This document shows positions 24,561-35,975 of a stretch of 64,000 bases of DNA, one piece after another. The notes below the pieces were generated by a model, which was not told the DNA's origin, did no database searches, and worked only from the letters and a program-made list of their open reading frames with translations. Position 1 is the stretch's first letter. The number at the start of each line of letters is the position of its first letter. The position numbers and the translations under genes are program-made. Source of the DNA: Allolobophora icterica (lineage: Eukaryota > Annelida > Clitellata > Crassiclitellata > Lumbricidae); NCBI GenBank assembly GCA_963556255.1, contig OY744611.1:38949214-39013213 (forward strand), given 5' to 3'.

Positions 24561-25187
24561 CATAGTGCGACCGTACGTTACCTCCCGGAATAACGTACGC
24601 GTACTGTACGTACGTTATCGAAAAAAATAACGTACGCGTACCGTACTCGTACGTTAAAATGCCGCAAATTTATCTGATCATTCACAAAGAATCTCAATAA
24701 TTATATCTATGGTGTTATAAGGCACGCGTTCCGTACGCGTACGTCAAAAATGATCAGTTTAGCTCTACAGTATTGGTCTCCCCGTACGCAGGCCTATAGT
24801 TATTTACGAACGGTTCCGAAATTTAGTATTACCAATTAAAATGACCATTGGCACTGACCATTCTATAAAGTGTGCCGTAAAATCTTAATATTCTTCACAC
24901 TGGGGGGCCTATACATTAGACAGAATGTTAACAATTTGGAATTTAAAAGTTTGAAAGTATATAGAGATCATTGAACAGCCACTGATGACTGATATAATGG
25001 TTAAAATTGTTTACGACCGTAAATCACCAACAATTTTATTGACTTTCCTTGTTCATAATGTTATGTATTTTATTTTCGTCATGAACAGATGTGAACGTAC
25101 GGTAACGTACGGCATAATAACGTACGCGTACGGTACGTACGTTATAGAAAAAAATAACGTACGTACCGTACGTACGGTCGCACCTTG
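24561..25187. mobile_element. 627-bp hAT-like non-autonomous element rich in TACGTACG
   Basis: Left end CATAGTGCGACCGTACG and right end CGTACGGTCGCACCTTG are imperfect inverted repeats. The exact 8-bp duplication AGCGATAT sits at 24553-24560 and 25188-25195. Both subterminal regions contain several AACGTACGCGTACGGTACGT-type palindromic blocks, giving strong self-complementarity. No ORF that could be a transposase. Confidence 0.88.
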
Positions 25188-25247
25188 AGCGATATACATT
25201 GGACACGGACACGGAACACGGTGGGACACCTTGTAGGTTACAGTAGC

Positions 25248-25462
25248 CAGGGCTGTAGTCGAGGGTATACGCGGGTATACAGCGTATACTCACCTCTAGA
25301 GACCGTACACTCACCTCAGAAAATATTTTTATTTATATATATTAAAATACTATAGCGTATACTCACAAAATACTGTAGCGTATACTTACCTCTAATTTGT
25401 TTTGGAAAACTAACCGGTAGCCTGTGCTCACCTCTAATTTTACCACTAGGCCTACAGCCCTG
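25248..25462 (+). mobile_element. 215-bp hAT-like MITE (family M3) inside a SINE
   Basis: CAGGGCTGTAGTCGAGGG at the left and CCTACAGCCCTG at the right, with exact duplication ACAGTAGC (25240-25247 and 25463-25470). The right duplication copy merges with the SINE head at 25467, so the MITE landed in the SINE's 5' end. A longer copy is at 54303. Confidence 0.92.
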
Positions 25463-25640
25463 ACAGTAGCCGATTGGTTAAGAGCGTTCGCTTGCCTTGT
25501 AACGCAGAAGGTTCGAGCCTCTCCTGAGACGGTTATTCTGTAGGGATCTTGAGCGCGTCCTTCACTTACAAAGGCTCAGCGCCATCGATTGATGCTTGGT
25601 CATCGGATAGCGGCGCTTATTTAATGCAATAATAAAAACA
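25463..25640 (+). mobile_element. tRNA-derived SINE (family S4)
   Basis: TAGCCGATTGGTTAAGAGCG (A box) and AAGGTTCGAGCCTCTC (B box GGTTCGAGCC), followed by CTTGAGCGCGTCCTTCACTT and an A-rich tail near 25630. Its first bases are separated from their original upstream flank by the M3 MITE. Confidence 0.8.
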
Positions 25641-25920
25641 GGAACAGAGAACAAGCACTGAGTGCAAGGAAGATATGTTTACGGCAACTTGATAATGGTT
25701 GCAAGCGAACTATGTCTACCGTCTGCAGCTGTCTTTGTGGCTCTTACTCTCTCCATCAGTCGAACGTTTTTCAGCATCTGTCAGAGAAAGAATTCGCGTT
25801 TCCGGCTTCGCTGCTCTATTCTGTTTAGTTTCACGTATACAGTACAGTTTTATCCATGTATATATCTCCCTGATCCTCTTGTCCTTGTTGTTTATCTTCT
25901 TCCCATCCATCTTTCCTTTA
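25641..25920. other. Intergenic DNA, no gene seen
   Basis: Short overlapping frames here are T-rich and unrecognised. Confidence 0.35.
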
Positions 25921-26065
25921 GGCAGCTCAGCTATAATGAGTACACCGATCGTACACTGTCGGTGGGAAGATAAGACGACGAAGTAGAGAACTGGTAACCC
26001 GCATTCACATGCCGAGGCTAAGAAAATGAAGTGGCTGACACTTCATACCCATGGATGCCTCTCAG
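25921..26065 (+). mobile_element. SINE S2 body without its tRNA head
   Basis: CAGCTATAATGAGTACACCG, GTCGGTGGGAAGATAAGACG, then TGCCGAGGCTAAGAAAATGA and CTTCATACCCATGGATGCC match 14790-14920. The pol III head is absent, so this copy is 5'-truncated. Confidence 0.75.
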
Positions 26066-26335
26066 GTCATCTTAAGAGACTGCTCCTTCTCTATCCCTTT
26101 TCTACTTCCATTTGTGCTTCCTCTGCAGTTCTTTTCTCCCACTTCGGATCTTCACATACTCCCCTCATACTCCTACCATTGTCTTTCATCTTATGCTCCT
26201 CGGAGTATTGCATTTCTGTCCAATGAAATTCCAATGCCAATCGTCAGCTGACTCAACGTCTGTCTTTCTTCATTTTTGTTTCTCGGTTTATAAAGCTGTT
26301 TCTATGTCAGATCCTCTTTGTCTCTTCGGTTAGAT

Positions 26336-26350
26336 GTCTGTCCACATGTC

Positions 26351-26381
<31 letters not shown>

Positions 26382-26474
26382 TTCTGTCTGTCTGTCTGTC
26401 TATCCGTCTGTCTGTCTTTCTGCATGTCTGTCTATCTGTCTGGCTCTCTTTTTTTCTATCTGACTATCTGTCTT

Positions 26475-26541
<67 letters not shown>

Positions 26542-26548
26542 GCCAGTT
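26336..26548. repeat. (TCTG)n microsatellite
   Basis: TCTG/TCTT/TCTA array, pure TCTG from about 26477. Flanking ORFs are artefacts. Confidence 0.96.
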
Positions 26549-26872
26549 GAGTGCGTCTGGCGTCTATGAGTGTCAGTTATCAGCGAGAGACGAAATGCAT
26601 CGATCGCTACTGAATTTCTCAGAAACTACAATTTCGACGAAGATTGTTTTAGTGACGTTGTTGGATCGAGATGAGTGTAAATTCTCTTAACGTCTATCCA
26701 GCGTTTTTCTTCTGCTTGACATCTGGAAGCGGGTGTTCACTATCCAGACACTCTGCAGACCAGCCACAATTGCCAGGTTGTCTACGCCATGGACCAGTCT
26801 TATCATGGAACACGATTTCAGACTCACGTTTTTCTTGCGACACCTCATTTTTCATTATCTTTTATGTGTCCA

Positions 26873-26906
26873 TGTATGTGTGTATGTATGTATGTATGTA
26901 TGCATG

Positions 26907-26937
<31 letters not shown>

Positions 26938-27190
26938 CTATGTATGTATGCATGCATATATGTAACTATGTATGTATGTATGTATGTATGTATGTATGTA
27001 TGTATGTATGTATGTATGTATGTATGTATGTATGTATGTATGTATGTATGTATGTATGTATGTATGTATGTATGTATGTATGTATGTATGTATGTATGTA
27101 TGTATGTATGTATGTATGTATGAATGTATGTATGTATGCATGTGTGTGTATGTATGTATGTATGTATATATGTATGTATGCACTTGCATG
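26873..27190. repeat. (TATG)n microsatellite
   Basis: About 315 bp, nearly pure TATG between 26967 and 27120, with two GTAACTATGTATG interruptions near 26935 and 26963. Confidence 0.97.
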
Positions 27191-28140
27191 TATGGAAGTG
27201 CTATTCATCAATAGGTAAATAGGCTTCACACTTCTTTATCCACCTGTACAGCAATTCCTCTTAACCCAGCGTCATAAATCCTTCGTCTGCAACGCAAACA
27301 CAACCATACACTTGTTACAAAGCATCCTACATATCCATCATAGATAATAACAGGAACAAACACAAGGCGACACTGATATCCCACGACAATTAAATCTCCC
27401 CCAGAGGATTGGCGACTCGATGACAATTCGCGAATGTATCACGTCACGCCCGATTTTCTAATCTCAGACGCAGCTGCGCGGAGCCCCCGACACTTCCTAT
27501 GTCAACGGGGCCTTCTTCCAATGTCCACACGTCCCAGAAGACATCTTCGTGTCTTACTTGGAGTCTTTATGACAATAACAACAACAGCGACGGCGCCGCT
27601 GCCTTGCACTCTACAGGCGGACTATTTGAATCCGCAGTATAGGACTCGATAAGACATCGACCTGGTCGGATGATGCCTTTGTCCGCAGCACGGTCGAGTT
27701 CCTTGTCCCAGTGAGCTTGTTTACCGCTGCACGCCGTGTCGTCTCTGGAACTCGCCCGAGATCTTTGTCGCATAATGGCAAGAACCGATATTTTATTTAC
27801 GTTTGATGGCGGATATTGTCAAGCCTTACACGGTCGTCTGAACGTGTCCAAGGCGTAAGTTGATATGGATGTGGAAGAATGCGATTGGAGAAAGCGCGGC
27901 ATTCATATTTATTGATTATGGTTTCGCGCTGTTGTGCTGTTTGGATTGAGGTCGCGTCTTTGGTTTCTCCAGTTCAAATAGAATTCCTATATATACTATG
28001 GTCTCGTCTAGACAATTGAGTGATTGTTAGTTAAGTAATTAAATTGGGATTGATTGGCGCTGGTGTGCGATGCGCGAGGATAAGCATCAAGCGAATGTGA
28101 ATTCCGGTCTATTATCAGATATCCGCCGAGACAAAGAGAC
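27191..28140. other. Mixed-composition intergenic DNA, unassigned
   Basis: A moderately GC-rich block near 27440-27780 has ORFs of 60-70 codons on both strands, none recognised. Nothing can be supported here. Confidence 0.3.
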
Positions 28141-28151
28141 AGCCTAAGTAT

Positions 28152-28492
<341 letters not shown>

Positions 28493-29009
28493 TCTAATTA
28501 CAAGTGTAATTCTCAGTGGCCTAGAAATGCCGAGTAACCAACACTACTAAACAACGCCGCTACAACACACCTGAGTAGGCCTGGTTTGTTCTGAATTAGG
28601 CGCCATATAAATTGACAAATGCATTACAAGAAGACGCACACGGAATGACGATGGATTACGCATCGTGAGCTTCTGCGTCCGGGCACCAACGGTAAGGGTG
28701 GCGACAAAGCGGGTCAACGTCCAGAACGCAGACGCTGATCGATGATTTCTATTAGCCTATCAAAACCTGAAACGTTCGTTCCGTGTTGAGCGCTCGGACG
28801 TTCGTTCTCATACATCACAGTTACGACGGTCGATGTCTGGTGAAGCCGTTTGCCTCCGGAGTCCGAGAAACTCTTTGTGTACAGGATGTTTATGCGATGA
28901 AGACGTAGAACCACGATAAATTGTGTTGTCGCTGATCATTACATTGATTAGTCGGGGCACGGTAACCCAGTCATTAGTCCAGATAACCCAGTGTAAATGT
29001 GATTGTAAT

Positions 29010-29150
29010 TTTTCTAATTGTAATCTAACATTTATAAAGCGCCACTGCGGGAAAAATCTCTTCAGTGGCGCTCCAGACCCGAACTGGTGAATAATAGTAC
29101 AGACTTCAGGCGTTTGCGAAACGGTGAAAGGGACAGACTGAGGAGCTCGA
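29010..29150 (-). pseudogene. LINE ORF2 3' end and 3' UTR (family R1)
   Basis: On the minus strand, TTCGCAAACGCCTGAAGTCTG codes for an FAKRLKSV-like end of a non-LTR ORF2, followed by GGCGCTTTATAAATGTTAG as the 3' terminal sequence. The same arrangement (FRKRLKSVLFDS, then GGCGCTTTATAAATGTCTG) is found on the plus strand at 52690-53025. Confidence 0.6.
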
Positions 29151-29327
29151 GACGCAGCTCTCGAGAAAGCTGGTGGGTCCAACATAGGTAAAGCTTCTAG
29201 AATGAGCTGTAACAGTATGCATACGAAGGACACTCCATGGGCAGTCTGAAATGCAGAAGTCCCTAAGGTATGATGAAGCAGAGCCTTGCCCATATATAGA
29301 TCTGTTTGATGCTGTTTTAATATTGTC

Positions 29328-29368
29328 TTGTCTTGTATTGTATTGTATTGTATTGTATTGTATTGTAT
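29328..29368. repeat. (TATTG)n pentanucleotide microsatellite
   Basis: About seven TATTG units, preceded by CTTGTCTTG. Confidence 0.9.
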
Positions 29369-29558
29369 ATACAATAATTAATAGTAGCCCAGACGTGGTT
29401 CTACGGCGATCAATACCGCATATAATTACAGGTTGCAAAATAACAATATTTATGACCTGCTGTGTATAGTTCTTAAAGAACCGAATGAACTCACTATCCC
29501 CAGTAGTCACAGTAATAATAACAAGAAGTTGCATAGCAGTACAGTCCAGCGTTCATTA

Positions 29559-29662
<104 letters not shown>

Positions 29663-29904
29663 CATAGGATATCCACGCAAGCACGTGCCTCTAACCTTTT
29701 TTTCCTAAATATAACGAAGAGTATCCTTAGTTAATTATGCAATCACATGCTTAGCTGTTTCCAGTCAAAACAAGTTTCCGTTGAGAAGGGTGGCGACAAA
29801 GCGGGTCAACTGCGCGTATCAGGTGCAAAGTAAATGATCTGATAATTTTTATTTCATCCGCTTGTTAGTATTATCATTACCTTAGTTTAGTTTAGTGTAT
29901 ATTT

Positions 29905-29980
29905 TTATCGTATAATATCGTATCTACTAATTTATAAAGCGACTCTCACATATATTCAGAGGGGCTCTCAGCCCAATAAT
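29905..29980 (-). mobile_element. LINE 3'-end relic (family R1-like)
   Basis: TATCGTATCTACTAATTTAT then AAAGCGACTC and GGGGCTCTCAGCCC resemble 34300-34385 and, on the minus strand, form a short 3' end. Confidence 0.45.
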
Positions 29981-30023
29981 TAAATTATAATTATTTAATT
30001 GTAATTGTAATTAATTATTATTT

Positions 30024-30230
30024 AGCATGTCATATCATAACATAATGTGATATGATGCTATGTGATATGATATGATATCATATCATATCATATGATATCA
30101 TATGATATACCATTGCAATATAAAAAAAGATGAAATAACATACCATGAACATAACATTACATAACATAAACATAACATAGCATAGTACCATGTAACATAT
30201 AATGTAATGTGATGTAAAAACATGTAATGT
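30024..30230. repeat. Degenerate (ATATG/ATATC)n and (ATAAC)n tract
   Basis: GATATGATATCATATCATAT-type inverted units at 30050-30108 can form cruciforms; ATAACAT repeats follow to about 30230. Confidence 0.8.
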
Positions 30231-30235
30231 AGTGT

Positions 30236-30551
<316 letters not shown>

Positions 30552-30742
30552 CACATTCTTTGTTTCCTAATTGAAATGCCTTCAAAGGGAAAATTCTAAG
30601 AAGGTTACATTCGATGCATGAACCCACCAGTGCGATTCAATTAAAAGACCACACGAGAAAGTAGGTAGCGACAGCCGGAGACAGACAAGAAGGGATGGGA
30701 TGGCTCAAGAGAGGGACAGAGGGACACAGGAGCCGAGGGGAG

Positions 30743-30945
<203 letters not shown>

Positions 30946-30949
30946 GTTA

Positions 30950-32150
30950 GAGCGAGAAAGTACAGCTCGCGTACAATCATGCATTAATGTGGCCTGACAT
31001 CTCTTAAATGAAAACTGCGTCATAACAGAACACGTTTAGTGCTGCCTATATCCAGACATCGAATATAACACAGCAGCATTTGGCTGATGTCTTCCTCCCA
31101 TACGGAATGACCTCATAATGTTATAGTGAGCACTGTGAACGCTGCAGCCACATTAGTATCTGCAGTTAGCAGACTTTATTATTCGGAGAATACACAGAAC
31201 GCCACTGCAACTCAACGCGGCGACAGAAACATCTTTCAGAAGTCTGGCTTAGTTCTTGTCCAAAAGTCGTCTGCTGACGTCTCTCTATCATCTGGTTCTT
31301 ATGAGCTTCGCGGGTATTTTAAGTCGGCAAAAGCGGATTGAGTTCGTTGAAGGCGCAGCATCTACACATGGCTCTAATTCCGTTACCAAAAAAGACAGAA
31401 TAATCAACTCCGGTTCAAAAGCATCGACCGCAGCCGTCTCCGACTCTAACATAATATATAATCGGTTCAGAAATCCGATATCCGAGTTCTGCGAAGAAGC
31501 TTTGAACTGGCGTTGGCGTTGCAGAACCGTTAATTCCAGATCCGCGAAGGCAATTCGAAATGCGGCGCAGATTTCTTGAAGCTTAGAGCTCAGGTGGAGC
31601 AACTGATGGTTCATATACGGAAAGAAAAAGCCGACGAGAAAATCGATTAAAGGTTTAACAGTATGCTGTATATTAACATTAGGCTTTGAAGCATGATCTC
31701 ATAGACTTTCTTCCGTGTTGTTTTTTTAAGTTAGTTTTTTAAATGTTATTTTAATAAGTTTCGCAAGCTCTTAAATCGGTGACCTTCAGATCGTTTCGCA
31801 CAGTGATGTCAGTTAGACTAGTCCTCTGCTTCTTCTTTGAAACTCCTCATAGTATCCGATTTCTTGCTAATATTTCAAGAGGAATTTTGGAAGAAAGTTG
31901 CTACTTCATCTAATTTCCACAAGCTGTTTGATTTTAAGAGATTCAAGAATTCTCATTTATCATTTCATAATCGGTAATAGACTGATTTAACATGCACTTC
32001 TAGACTTGGTTTATTTAGACAACCGTAAATTTATTTGTACCTTCCACATAAACATCTCACGTTGAAGTATCGCAACATTTACACGTGCCTTACGCAACAT
32101 TTGTGTTGCCTTCTCTGTCAGCTTACTTAACCTTATCTTGCCTTGCCATA
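30950..32150. other. Intergenic DNA upstream of the GPCR
   Basis: ORFs of 71-108 codons at 31126-31614 overlap on both strands and match nothing I recognise. The rest is AT-rich. Confidence 0.35.
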
Positions 32151-32152
32151 CC

Positions 32153-32245
32153 TGGGAGAGTAGAAATTTACGGCAAAAAGTTCAAAAGTTACGGTAGGAG
32201 TTTGTAAAAATGGACGAAAATCACGGCAAGTTCACGGCACGAAAT

Positions 32246-32248
<3 letters not shown>
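32153..32248 (+). mobile_element. Truncated copy of the 43926 hAT-like element
   Basis: GAGTAGAAATTTACGGCAAA and GTAAAAATGGACGAAAATCACGG match the left 95 bp of the complete element at 43926-44396. The rest is missing and an (ACTT)n array follows. Confidence 0.75.
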
Positions 32249-32278
<30 letters not shown>

Positions 32279-32337
32279 CTACCTACTGACTTACTGACTT
32301 ACTTATTGACTTACTGACTTACTACTGACTTACTTAT

Positions 32338-32373
<36 letters not shown>

Positions 32374-32379
32374 TGACTG

Positions 32380-32425
<46 letters not shown>

Positions 32426-32427
32426 CT
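32249..32427. repeat. (ACTT)n/(ACTG)n microsatellite
   Basis: About 180 bp ending 29 bp before the first in-frame ATG of the GPCR. Confidence 0.97.
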
Positions 32428-32455
32428 CACTTGTCTGTTGTCTGGTTTCAATGAC

Positions 32456-33718
32456 ATGGTACGTGTTTTCATCCCAGGCCGCGTGAACTCTCCGAGTCAT
32501 CGGACTTGCCAGAGGTTAATGGCGCTCGTCGACAACGGATCGAGTACCTGGGACGGTCAGTGGACAACGGAGGACGTCCGCTTTGACAGCGGACCTCGTT
32601 TCGTCCTGACACTTGAGGAAATCGCTCGAATCGAGCAAGAGACGCTTCGTAACTGGTCGGACGTGGCTTCAGCTGCATCCGACTGGGAGTTTAGCCATCT
32701 CGACCGCCCTGCCATCCGAGCGGCCATCATCACCACCTACGTCATCGTCATCACGGTAGGCGTCATCGCCAACAGCACGATCCTCTTCCTGGTCGCCCGT
32801 AGCAAACGGCTTCGAACCGTGACGAACATCTTCATCGCCAACCTCGCCCTGTCTGACCTCTGGCTGTGCGTCTTCAGCCTTCCCGTTCAGCTCCACTATC
32901 AGCTGACGGACTACTGGGTCTTCGGCGGTGCCCTCTGCCGCGTCGTCTTCTCAGCCTTTGCCGTCCCGATGTACGTCTCGACACTGAGTATGCTTCTGAT
33001 CGCCGTCGACCGATACCTCCTCATCCTCTACCCGCTCTTCCATCGCATGACCGCCTGCATCGCCCTGGCTCTGATCGCCGCCAACGTGGTCGTCTCTGTG
33101 GCGCTGTCGATCCCCGTCATGTTCTATACATCGCTTCACGTCGTCGACCTCTACAGCGTACACTGGTACTTCTGCGCTGAGAAATGGCCGAGTCCGCTTA
33201 AGCGAAAGGTCTATACGTTGGCTACGTTTGTGCTTCAGTTCTGCCTTCCGTTGGTCATCACATCGTATCTGTACTGTCAGATCTACGCTCGCCTTCGCAA
33301 CCGTCCCGTCGGTCTCAACATGCGCACGACTAAGACGAACCGGATCCTCTTCTGGATCGTCGCCGTCTTTGTTGTCTGTTGGCTGCCGTGGAATATCTTC
33401 TCGTTGATGGCCGAGCTCGACGTGAGACTGGTCCAGGGACGACACTTCAAGATCGTCGATCTATGTCTGAAGGTCTTTGCGTTGGGTTCGGCTTGTGTTA
33501 ACCCGCTCTTCTATTGCTGGTTGAACGAGAACTTCCGCGCCGAGCTGAACTTGGTCGCCAACCGAATCAAGGGACGTCGGGGGGCGGAATCCTTCATGTC
33601 GACGGGTGGAGGGGGACTTGAAATGCACTCTTGCAGTCGGTTTGAACGAAGGACCGTTCTGCCTTACGGGAGCATGCGCTACTCCTTGAAGGAAGTCACA
33701 CTGCAGAGGTTGAGCTGA
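32456..33718 (+). CDS. Class A GPCR, NPY/NPF-receptor-like
   Basis: This encodes a seven-transmembrane neuropeptide-type receptor, presumably at the plasma membrane. I chose ATG 32456 (420 residues, GACATGG context). The frame also extends to a TTG at 32438, and ATG 32519 would give 399 residues. A strong acceptor-like TTTTCATCCCAG ends at 32477, so the true start could be 32519 in a 3' exon. Residue numbers below count from 32456. Hallmarks: N106 in TM1, LALSD (D134) in TM2, C161 paired with C240 (CAEKWP) in ECL2, DRY at 185-187, P265/Y273 in TM5, CWLPW at 308-312, NPLFY at 349-353, then CWLNENFRAEL as helix 8. CxEKWP and WLNENFR are typical of NPY/NPF receptors. N-terminal sequons NGS (27) and NWS (66). 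The TM4 position normally held by Trp appears to be Asn210. Ligand unknown. The locus is markedly GC-richer than its surroundings. Confidence 0.93.
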   Translation: MVRVFIPGRVNSPSHRTCQRLMALVDNGSSTWDGQWTTEDVRFDSGPRFVLTLEEIARIEQETLRNWSDVASAASDWEFSHLDRPAIRAAIITTYVIVITVGVIANSTILFLVARSKRLRTVTNIFIANLALSDLWLCVFSLPVQLHYQLTDYWVFGGALCRVVFSAFAVPMYVSTLSMLLIAVDRYLLILYPLFHRMTACIALALIAANVVVSVALSIPVMFYTSLHVVDLYSVHWYFCAEKWPSPLKRKVYTLATFVLQFCLPLVITSYLYCQIYARLRNRPVGLNMRTTKTNRILFWIVAVFVVCWLPWNIFSLMAELDVRLVQGRHFKIVDLCLKVFALGSACVNPLFYCWLNENFRAELNLVANRIKGRRGAESFMSTGGGGLEMHSCSRFERRTVLPYGSMRYSLKEVTLQRLS

Positions 33719-33784
33719 TTGTCACGATCAGCCAATCAATAGATCAATCAAACGATCAATCAGTCAATCATTCAGTCCATAACA

Positions 33785-33790
33785 AATAAA
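33785..33790 (+). terminator. Polyadenylation signal AATAAA of the GPCR
   Basis: A canonical AATAAA 66 bp after the stop codon at 33716-33718, in AT-rich sequence. It is the nearest such signal to the receptor ORF; the cleavage site is not determined. Confidence 0.5.
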
Positions 33791-33799
33791 TCGAAGACA

Positions 33800-34299
33800 C
33801 AATGAGACATTTTGTTCACGATTCAGTCACTCTGTCAGCCAGTCAGTCCGTCCTTGTGTCCTTCCGTCCGTCTGTCTCTCTCTCTGTCTGTCTGTTTGTG
33901 TGCCTGTCTGTTTTGCAGTCAGGTCAGTAATCAATCAGCATTCAATCAGTCAAGTAGCCAGTCAATCAACGAGTCAATCGGTGGGTCATATTCAATCAAC
34001 TGAATTCCTGACACTTCAGTTAACTGGTTTTTTTTCTGAGGCGGCGTCATGACTCTATGATGGAAGAGCTGCACATAAAAATTTCGCGACTACCTTTGAT
34101 TGACTGTATCGCGTCTTCATTGTGTATCGCAATGAGAAACAGTAAAACAGTGTTTTTATTGAATTATAAGTTACAGCATTTAATATGCCTGATATAAGGT
34201 GACGGAATAAGTTATATTTTACAGCATGTTTAGAATATCGTAGATGTCAGAGACGACAAAGACGTCATGTGCATGACATATGAAGTACTTATGACATAC
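33800..34299. other. Intergenic DNA after the GPCR
   Basis: Short (TCTG)n and (CAAT)n runs near 33840-33990; otherwise no feature. Confidence 0.4.
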
Positions 34300-34309
34300 T
34301 TATGTATCG

Positions 34310-34640
34310 TATCTAGAAATTTGTAAAGCCCCTCTCGCAGAATAGCTTTTCAAAGGAGCTCTCAGCACAGAAGCCCCGGAGACTCAAAAATGTCTTTAGG
34401 GAACGTGAGACCGATGAGGAAAAGCCAGTCATTAGTTTGGCTCTAAGCAGGAGGGAAGGTCGTTCCAGATCGTGGAACCCACAACAGCAAACGCCCGGTG
34501 CTGGGCTAAGGCAGTTTTAGTCCTGGGAACAAAAAGATCAAGATGATTCGCAGAGCGCAACGAGCGAGAAGAAGATGCCTCATATACTCCATCATATGGG
34601 CCGTCATCATATGGACCGTCTCCATGTATCTTACTCCCCA
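34310..34640 (-). pseudogene. LINE ORF2 C-terminus and 3' UTR
   Basis: The minus strand reads SLRSANHLDLFVPRTKTALA and then RAFAVVGSTIWNDLP, the classic end of jockey/CR1-type ORF2 (LRS..., VPR..., G...WN.LP). Downstream on the minus strand, GGGGCTTTACAAATTTCTAG then ATACGATAC is a plausible 3' terminus at about 34310. Only the last 70 or so codons remain, consistent with 5' truncation during retrotransposition. Confidence 0.75.
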
Positions 34641-34699
34641 TAGGGGGCCGTGGTAAGCGGGGTCTATGACCCCTTTAGGTTCTCCCGTGTAACCAGATA

Positions 34700-34785
34700 T
34701 GCATATTTTGTTCACATGCCTGTTTCCTTATTCACTTGCTTGAAATATGTGGTAACCAAATAAAATTGATTGATTGATTGAGATT
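34700..34785 (+). mobile_element. Possible retroposon tail
   Basis: GGTAACCAAATAAAATTGAT followed by (TGAT)n: an AATAAA signal directly followed by a short tandem tail, as in many LINE 3' ends. The body upstream is not recognised. Confidence 0.35.
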
Positions 34786-34789
34786 GGGT

Positions 34790-35670
34790 CAGAAGTAGAA
34801 CGTATTAGACCCATATGGGAACTTCGTATGTCCAACATATGTCCAACATATTATGATATTATGTCGTTGCTGGTTTTGAGATACTGCAGTATGCCAGCTA
34901 ACACTGTATTCACATACGAGCCTCACCAATTCTCATAAGCGTGCTAAAGACAGTGGCGTGTTCTACCCACGCATATGGTTCTACAGGAATTCTACAAATG
35001 AAATTTAATTTAGTTTTCGTTGACATTGCTGTAACTCATGCCTTTCATTTGTTGGCAGATTGTCTATCTATTAAATTGTGTATCATTAACTTTGATGAAA
35101 TTTTTCAATTTGGTAATATATAACATCTGCAACATATAATGCGATGTAGGAAGATCAAATGTTATGCCGTGTATAGCGAGTCCTTTATGTAAAGCGCCGT
35201 TCTCATCGTCACACAAAGGCCGCGCCCGTGTGGGGAATCCGATGATGTTTCGTGCGTTTAAACAGAACATTTATATAACGCCACATCAGATAATTTCGAA
35301 ATTCACCAAGCATTAACCTGTTCCGACTGTCTCAATTCTAGCGGAAGTCGAATAAATTGCTCCGGCGCGAGAGCCTTGAAGACATGCCCTACCAAATTAA
35401 CGTCTGCGATAGATGAATCTCGTGTCTTTCGATTTTCATCGATGGCGAAGCGATGCAGTGGCCTTCCCATCCACGTCAGTTCCATCAGCTACATCATTTA
35501 ATTTCAGTGTAACGGAAGAGCGCTGACGTACAGCGACCAAGACCGATAATTGCCTTCCGAGTGGATAGTTAAACTATTGTGGACCTATCGTTCAGGATGA
35601 CCTCGAAATAAAGTGGCAACCCTGCAGGGTTGAGGTTGGCATTAGTGAGCTCTAAGACTACAGGGATTCT
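34790..35670. other. Intergenic DNA, no gene seen
   Basis: Only short ORFs; one partial R1-like motif (AACATTTATATAACGCCAC, about 35267-35283). Confidence 0.4.
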
Positions 35671-35672
35671 AG

Positions 35673-35676
<4 letters not shown>

Positions 35677-35739
<63 letters not shown>
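35677..35739. repeat. (AT)n microsatellite
   Basis: About 62 bp of AT dinucleotide. Confidence 0.97.
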
Positions 35740-35743
<4 letters not shown>

Positions 35744-35784
35744 AGGTAACTATGCCCTAAAAATCCATCCGATCCCCGCCTTCA

Positions 35785-35975
35785 AAGCTTTCTCGTCCTC
35801 AACGAAACCCGCCTTAGCAACCGCTCTGCCTCCTCTATATCTGGCCTCCGTGGTAACCGGACTCTGACCTCTACTGGATATCGATCTAGGGACAACCCCT
35901 CTGATACGACGCAGCGCTCGCGAATAAGCTGGTGCCCTGCGCTTAGCTTTAGAGTAGCGCTTCAGAAATGTGGAG
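35785..35975 (+). mobile_element. Retroposon 3' end (family R2)
   Basis: AAGCTTTCTCGTCCTCAACG to ACGCAGCGCTCGCGAATAAG and GCGCTTCAGAAATGTGGAGT, colinear with 10233-10410 over about 190 bp by eye. The GATTAC tail is missing here. Confidence 0.6.

Noticed and set aside
32469..33445. Minus-strand ORFs across the GPCR
   Set aside because: Antisense frames opened by the GC-rich codon bias of the receptor.
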